A stretch of DNA of 64,000 nucleotides, taken from the NCBI GenBank assembly GCA_023101725.1, contig JALJCO010003454.1, positions 186,001-250,000 of the forward strand. The letters run 5' to 3'. Source of the DNA: Atherinomorus stipes. Lineage: Eukaryota; Chordata; Actinopteri; Atheriniformes; Atherinidae. The notes under the pieces were generated by a model, which made no database searches, was not told the DNA's origin, and was given only the letters and a program-made list of their open reading frames with translations. The translations under genes and the position numbers were made by a program. This document shows, one piece after another, positions 58,982 through 64,000 of the stretch (the stretch's first letter is position 1; each line of letters starts with the position of its first letter).

Positions 58982-59297
58982 AGATCCCAGCCAGCATTGC
59001 CATGTGGGGCCCATATGGGTTAGATTTTGGCTGCATATGAGGGACCCAAGTGGGTTTGTCCCCGGATTCCATGGTGGCCCCACCTGTGTTTTCCCATGTG
59101 GGATTCCACATATGGGGCCCATGTAAGTTAAACTATGAGATCTGCAAATGTGCCCAGTTCAAGCCCATGCCTACAGGCTATATGGGAAACCACAGGTGGG
59201 GCCACCATGGAAACTGTGGACAAACCCACTTGGATCCATCATATGCAGCTAAAATCTAACCCATAGGAGCCCCACATGGAAATGCTGGCTGGGATCT
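58982..59297. mobile_element. Foldback MITE with 116-bp arms
   Basis: Arms 58982-59097 and 59182-59297 are near-complete inverse complements (AGATCCCAGCCAGCA against TGCTGGCTGGGATCT, and GGTGGCCCCACCTGTG against CACAGGTGGGGCCACC), separated by 84 bp. The left arm and spacer repeat a TGTGGGGCCCATATGGG-like motif. There is no coding capacity. The plus and minus frames across it mirror each other for this reason. Confidence 0.9.
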
Positions 59298-59382
59298 TGG
59301 TTGGTAAAAGCAACAAATAAAAAAAACCAAAAAGATTATTTCATCAGTAGGTAAAATGTATTAATGTTAATTTAAAACTTAA

Positions 59383-60133
59383 ACGGGAAATGCAGGATTT
59401 CTGACATAGGGCCTCATTTACAAGTGAGCAAGGATACTACTTGTCACTGAAGACAGTTTCAACATATTTCATTCCGTGATTCAGGTTCCAGGAGGTCGAT
59501 AGTGCTAATGCTAGTGTGAGTCAATAAGATTCTCCTAGCCTGTCATTAAAAACAGTCTTAACCACTCCACAGAACATCCGAGGCAAATCAGCAAGCCTAT
59601 CTGTGTAAATGCCGTGTTAAACTAGTAAACTCGTATGTTAAACAAGTAGGAACTACTGTAGTTCCTTACCAGCTTTGTCAGTGTATTCTGGTTCATAAAG
59701 ATATGGTGACAATTCGTTTGATGAAAAAAAGTTAGAAATCGTCTTTAAAGTCCGACATATCCTGATGCATTTCAGACGTGGCTGTAGTTTTGACTGTATA
59801 TTTGTGTAATCTAATTCCTTCATGCCCGTAGCAGCAGATATCACTCCACTACTAAATACAAAGTTTTTTACTTTCTGTAAAGTGTCTCAGCAGCAACAAT
59901 CAAAATGCAACGAAATGCCGGTTAGTTTTATTTGTAACATTATTCTATTAACACGGCATTTTACAGGTATTGACAAGCTAGCAGATTCCTATTGACTTAC
60001 ACTAGCATTAGCATCGACGACCTCCTGGAACTAGAATAACGGAATGAAATATGTTGAAACTGTCTCCAGTGATAAGTAATGTCCTGGCTCACTCGAAAAT
60101 GAGGCCCTACGTCAAAAATCCTGAACTTCCCCT
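59383..60133. mobile_element. TTAA element with about 170-bp inverted repeats
   Basis: TTAA at 59379-59382 and 60134-60137. The ends ACGGGAAATGCAGGATTTCT and (inverted) AGGGGAAGTTCAGGATTTTT begin long arms of about 170 bp sharing AGGGCCTCATTT, GAGACAGTTTCAACATATTT and CAGGAGGTCGA. The 751-bp element has no transposase. A left-arm fragment of the same family lies 1.8 kb upstream (57551). Confidence 0.9.
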
Positions 60134-60678
60134 TTAAGGGTGGTTGTGATGTTTCTTCACTGCATGGTAATGTGGATTTTGCATGTTCCTTCTGCTCTTG
60201 ATTAGGTTCCTCTTACTGGTCAGTAAAGGCTAATTCACAATGGGTCCATGTGCGCCTTGTTTCATGTGCGGCGCCACTTCCGGAGCTCATGGCAGCCGTT
60301 TAGTCAACGGTCTACCGGGCGTGCCATCATATACCCAAAAGTCAAAAGCATTTCATTGTGGCGTCAGGTCTGGCTGCTTCCAGAATGAGTCAAACACTCT
60401 GTACTTCAAATAGGACCAGACAGGAAATCAGACACAAGAGCAGTGTTTAACATCTGGTAAATTTCAAAATAAAAGCCCCCTGTAGATTTGTTAACTAAAC
60501 TATATAAACAAACCCTCCTATCATGGTTGTTATCGCTTGAACTTGTGATAATCTGCGTGGCCTTGCAATTTTGTTATCTGTTCCTTGTCCCTTTATCATC
60601 ATTTCTTCATCAATTATTTTATATAATTGAGATGGATAAGTCTTGAGTTGAATGTTTTTAATGCCCAAAAATATTTAA

Positions 60679-61105
60679 AGGGCCCATATTATGCGCTTTT
60701 ACCCCATCTGAAACAATTCTTTGATATCTTATTGTGATATAGGAGTCATGGTCAAATTTTTCCTCCTCTCTAAAACGCACCTATAAGTGTGTCGCGTGAG
60801 CAGCTGCAGCAACTTCATTGTCTCTCGTCTACTGGTGTTGTGCATGACAGTATGCTCAAAGCGTCGTCTCTGAAGCAGCGCTAGTTAATCGGGTCTGGAG
60901 TGGACTGGAGTGACCAGCCGGTGACGTATGCATAAAATACTGAGGTCAGGCCGATCGTGAAAAATGCTTAATTTAAAAGTCTTAAAAACTTTTAATAACT
61001 ACAAAATTGTCTTTTAATGGACATTTTTAGTCTCTTTGTAAGTTAAAACACCCCAGAAGACCATTTCAAGCACTTAGAAAAGTCACTATGCATAAAATGG
61101 GCCCT
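60679..61105. mobile_element. TTAA-flanked MITE ('agggcccatattatg' ends)
   Basis: TTAA at 60675-60678 and 61106-61109. The ends AGGGCCCATATTATG and (inverted) AGGGCCCATTTTATG pair with one difference. It is 427 bp long and non-coding. The family is familiar from fish genomes. Confidence 0.9.
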
Positions 61106-63502
61106 TTAAATAAATCAAGAGTTAAATTTATCTAGTCTTTTTTGCTGATCAAAAATTGATCCAACCTGTGACTCAAAAACCGTAAACCAATCCAAAGTCA
61201 TTGATCCATTGCACCACAATCCATAACATGCTGGAAATACGAAATCTGCTGTTAAAACTGGCACAACACAACTAAAACTTACCACTTTGAGCAAACACAG
61301 AACCTGTCTGAAACAATAAATTAGCCATGACCTGTAAACATTGTAGTTTCTGCATTTATTCTTCAAGTGTTTATCAGTATTACAGTGAAAATGAGAGGAA
61401 ATATTTGCTTCACAAGTTGGTTTTAGTGTGGACCCCAAAATTTTCTGCTTGTGCTCCTAAAAATTAAAGTTAGGGGCTACTGTGCTCCTGGTTAAAAAAA
61501 CCAAAAAACCTTAGTCTGGAGCCTTGAGCTTTTGGATTTCAGATTACAAAACATAATGGATGAAAAAATGGATGCTCAGGTTGGAAATACTGAGGAAATC
61601 TTTTGTATAACAGAAACAACTTTAAAAAAAAGATATACATGTTAATAATTATCTACTTCCCCAACACATATTAGTCCGTTAAACTCATTTTACATAATCG
61701 AACTGTTGTATGCATTATTGTTCAGATTATTGCTGTTCGTGATACCATGTACTTGCTCAGAAAAAAGTCTGACGACCTGCCAGACTCTCCTGAAGTAAAA
61801 ACAAGCCTCTGTGGATTTACTGGTCTGCTTTAAAAAACGCATTCCACCACCAAAAAAGTTCAATCGAAATGAAAAATAGCACCAAAATCCCCTGGTTTGA
61901 AAAAGAATGCAACACAAAAGCACAGACATAATGTTAGTATGACCAGTCAAGCTGTATGGAACTCAACAGGTCAGAATTTTGTCAATAATCTGAGCTCAAC
62001 CAGAAATAATCTCTATATCTCAGAATAATCCTCAGTAATACGACTGCGGTACGAGTCCTGGAACATCCCCTCCGCGAGTAAATATACAACGACCTGGTTC
62101 TCATATCTGACTTATCTGTACACACTAACAGTCTAACACAGGACCATCTGTGGATCTCTGGAAGGACACTGATGCCTTATTGGCTTCCTGTGAATGTGTG
62201 TGTTAGCAACAGTCAACCTCAGCCGTGCCCTGCCCAAAGGAAAGAGCCGAGTGGGCGGGATGGGGATTCAGCTGGATCTGGTTCTGCCTGAGACCAGTGG
62301 TGGTCTCACAACAAGCTCATTCAAGCCAATTGCATACATGTCCTGCTAACTAACAGTGATTCTTTAATTACTTTTGGTTAAATGACAGATGAATTTCCTG
62401 TAAAGAAGAAAAAAAAATGTGCGCAGACGTTTGCTCACAGCGAGCGAACTGGGCCTGAACCCGCTCGGTGTCTGTTTAAACTAAACGTTCCAAGCTAATG
62501 CGAACAAATATCCACTGAGCCGCTCAGAGGTTTCCTCATATCCTGCCCTGGCCCACACACACACACACACACAATATTCCCCAACCCAATATGGGGCCCC
62601 ATGGCTACTAGGGTAAAATCATTCTTGTAGCAGTCATGAGAGCCACTCAAATCCCTCCATTAACAATGCCCTTTGTTTCCGTACCCAGGGTGTATTTTTA
62701 AAAATGCCGTCTAGGCTCGTTTGTCAAAATCAATATTTTCGTGGCTCTAAAATGTCCCAGCTTTCCCTTCTGGCTAAGACCCTGGGCGTACCTCAGTGTG
62801 ACTTTCCAAAGCTTGAACAACTGCCTGGTGAAAAAGTCCAAAATGCAGCCTCAATAACTACTTTTTCATTTTTTGCTAAAAGCTGCCAGCATGTTTCTCT
62901 GACAGTGACCCTCTGTGTTTCATACAGCTCTGCCTGCCAAGGGTCACTTTTCATTTGGCTTCAGCACCCCGAGACTCAAAGCGAGGAGGACGTGGAGAGA
63001 GTGAGAGGGAGAAGATGCAGACGGGCGAAGCTGCACGACGGGCATCTGCTGCTGCTTTAGCAGGAAACACCCTTCCTCTGTGACAAATACATGAACGCGC
63101 CCACCTCACACTTTTCCCCTAATCAATAATTCAACAGTGACCTCATATGAATATAAACAAGCTTTGAAAATTTAATAAGCACAACTTTGTCCGGCTCAGC
63201 CAAGCAGATGTCATGTGTTTGCAGTTCGGAGTCAAAATGTTCAAATCCGATTATAAATGCGGTGCAGCTAATTCAAACTTTGCGTCTCTGAGGATCTGAG
63301 GATGTAACACCCAGGATGTCAGTAGCCTGACGCTGACTGCTACAAGTGTTTATAAATGCTCATTTTCATGTCAAACTTAGTTTATTCCACACAGCTTCTG
63401 TCTGCTTGTCTTGCTTCGCTTTCCCTCCACAGGCAGTGATCATTGATCCACAGCAGCAGGTCAAAAACAGTGACATCAGCCCCCTTCAGCATATGACTGA
63501 TG
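61106..63502. other. Non-genic stretch with a CA microsatellite
   Basis: A CA run lies at 62553-62573. The frame at 62704-63060 (118 codons) has no domain, and the minus frame at 61115-61438 overlaps the TTAA element's edge region without meaning. Confidence 0.45.
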
Positions 63503-64000
63503 CACTATATTGCCAAAAGTATTCGCTCACCTGTTTTGACTCACATATGAGCTAAAGCGACATCCCATTCCTAATCCATAGAGTTAAGAATGATGTTGGT
63601 CCACCCTTTTCAGCAGGAACAGATTCAACTCTTCTGGGAAGGCTGTCCACAAGGTTTAGGAGTGTTTATGGGAATTTTTGACCATTCTTCCAGAAGCGCT
63701 TTTGTGAGGTCACACACTGATGTTGGACGAGAAGGCCTGACTCTCAGTCTCCACTCTAATTCATCCCAAAGGTGTTTTATGGGGTTGAGGTCAGGACTCT
63801 GTGCAGGTCAGTCAAGTTCCTCCACACCAGACTCTGCATCCAGGTCTTTATGGACCTGCTTTGTGCACTGGTGCACAGTCATGTTGGAAGAGGAAGGGGC
63901 CAGCTCCAAACTGTTCCCACAAAGTTGGGAGCATGGAATTGTCCAGAATGTCTTGGTATGCTGAAGCATTCAAAGTTCCTTTCACTGGAACTAAGGGGCC
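63503..64000 (-). pseudogene. Tc1-like transposon, 3' part, runs off the window
   Basis: The end CACTATATTGCCAAAAGTA, then TTCGCTCACC, is a known fish Tc1-like terminal repeat. On the minus strand the rest reads as a Tc1 transposase C-terminal half with frameshifts: NSMLPTLWEQFGAGPF, then FQHDCAPVHKAG (second catalytic D in QHD), then ALLEEWSKIP, then NLVDSLPRRVESV and a GGPTS tail. The IEHLW region with the catalytic E is damaged (the PHKTPLG/IRVETES stretch has a stop). The 5' half lies beyond 64000. It belongs to a different Tc1 subfamily from the element at 14760. Confidence 0.85.

Noticed and set aside
1..64000. CRISPR arrays, bacterial operons, phage
   Set aside because: No regular spacer arrays or dense coding; the content is clearly vertebrate, fish-type.

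Overview
The window looks like intergenic or intronic DNA from a teleost fish. It holds no host gene that I can call with confidence. The evidence is AT-rich sequence with many CA/GT, GA and ATT microsatellites, no operon-like or dense ORF structure, and a mix of mobile elements typical of ray-finned fish: Tc1-like, hAT-like, PIF/Harbinger-like and TTAA-targeting DNA transposons, L2-like and other non-LTR retrotransposons, and a tRNA-derived SINE. The longest open frames are either transposon remnants or low-complexity shadows.

Layout. 0-9 kb: a TA-flanked MITE, a foldback MITE, a decayed jockey-superfamily LINE 3' end and a Tc1-derived MITE. 9.7-14.6 kb: a MITE fragment, a 14-bp minisatellite, a poly-C tract and a stretch that looks like a conserved noncoding element. 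14.6-21.1 kb: the main structure, a nest. A Tc1-like transposon (transposase on the minus strand) is split by a 5'-truncated L2 LINE with its TGACAT tail and by a 3.7-kb TTAA-flanked element. That element carries exon-like blocks on both strands arranged as two convergent transcription units, and itself contains a small Tc1/mariner MITE. 22-28 kb: MITEs, a long poly-T then purine tract, RTE-like LINE remnants, a candidate minus-strand terminal exon, an 88-bp-arm foldback and a SINE. 30-43 kb: several hAT-like MITEs, some with target-site duplications, a second L2-like reverse-transcriptase remnant, more Tc1-derived MITEs and a TTAA MITE. 43-55 kb: a G33 run, long unremarkable stretches, and a PIF/Harbinger element (TTA duplication) with a broken transposase N-terminus, apparently interrupted by a piggyBac-like TTAA element. 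55-64 kb: an inverted pair of hAT-like MITEs, three more TTAA elements, a 116-bp-arm foldback, a possible conserved noncoding element and a Tc1-like transposon running off the right edge.

Functionally the window is a record of successive insertions. Nesting gives a relative order: Tc1-like host first, then L2 and the TTAA element independently, then the small TA MITE inside the TTAA element; and hAT-like MITE first, Tc1-derived MITE second at 39.7-40.4 kb. Family names rest on motif, target-site and terminal-repeat reading by eye, not on a database search.
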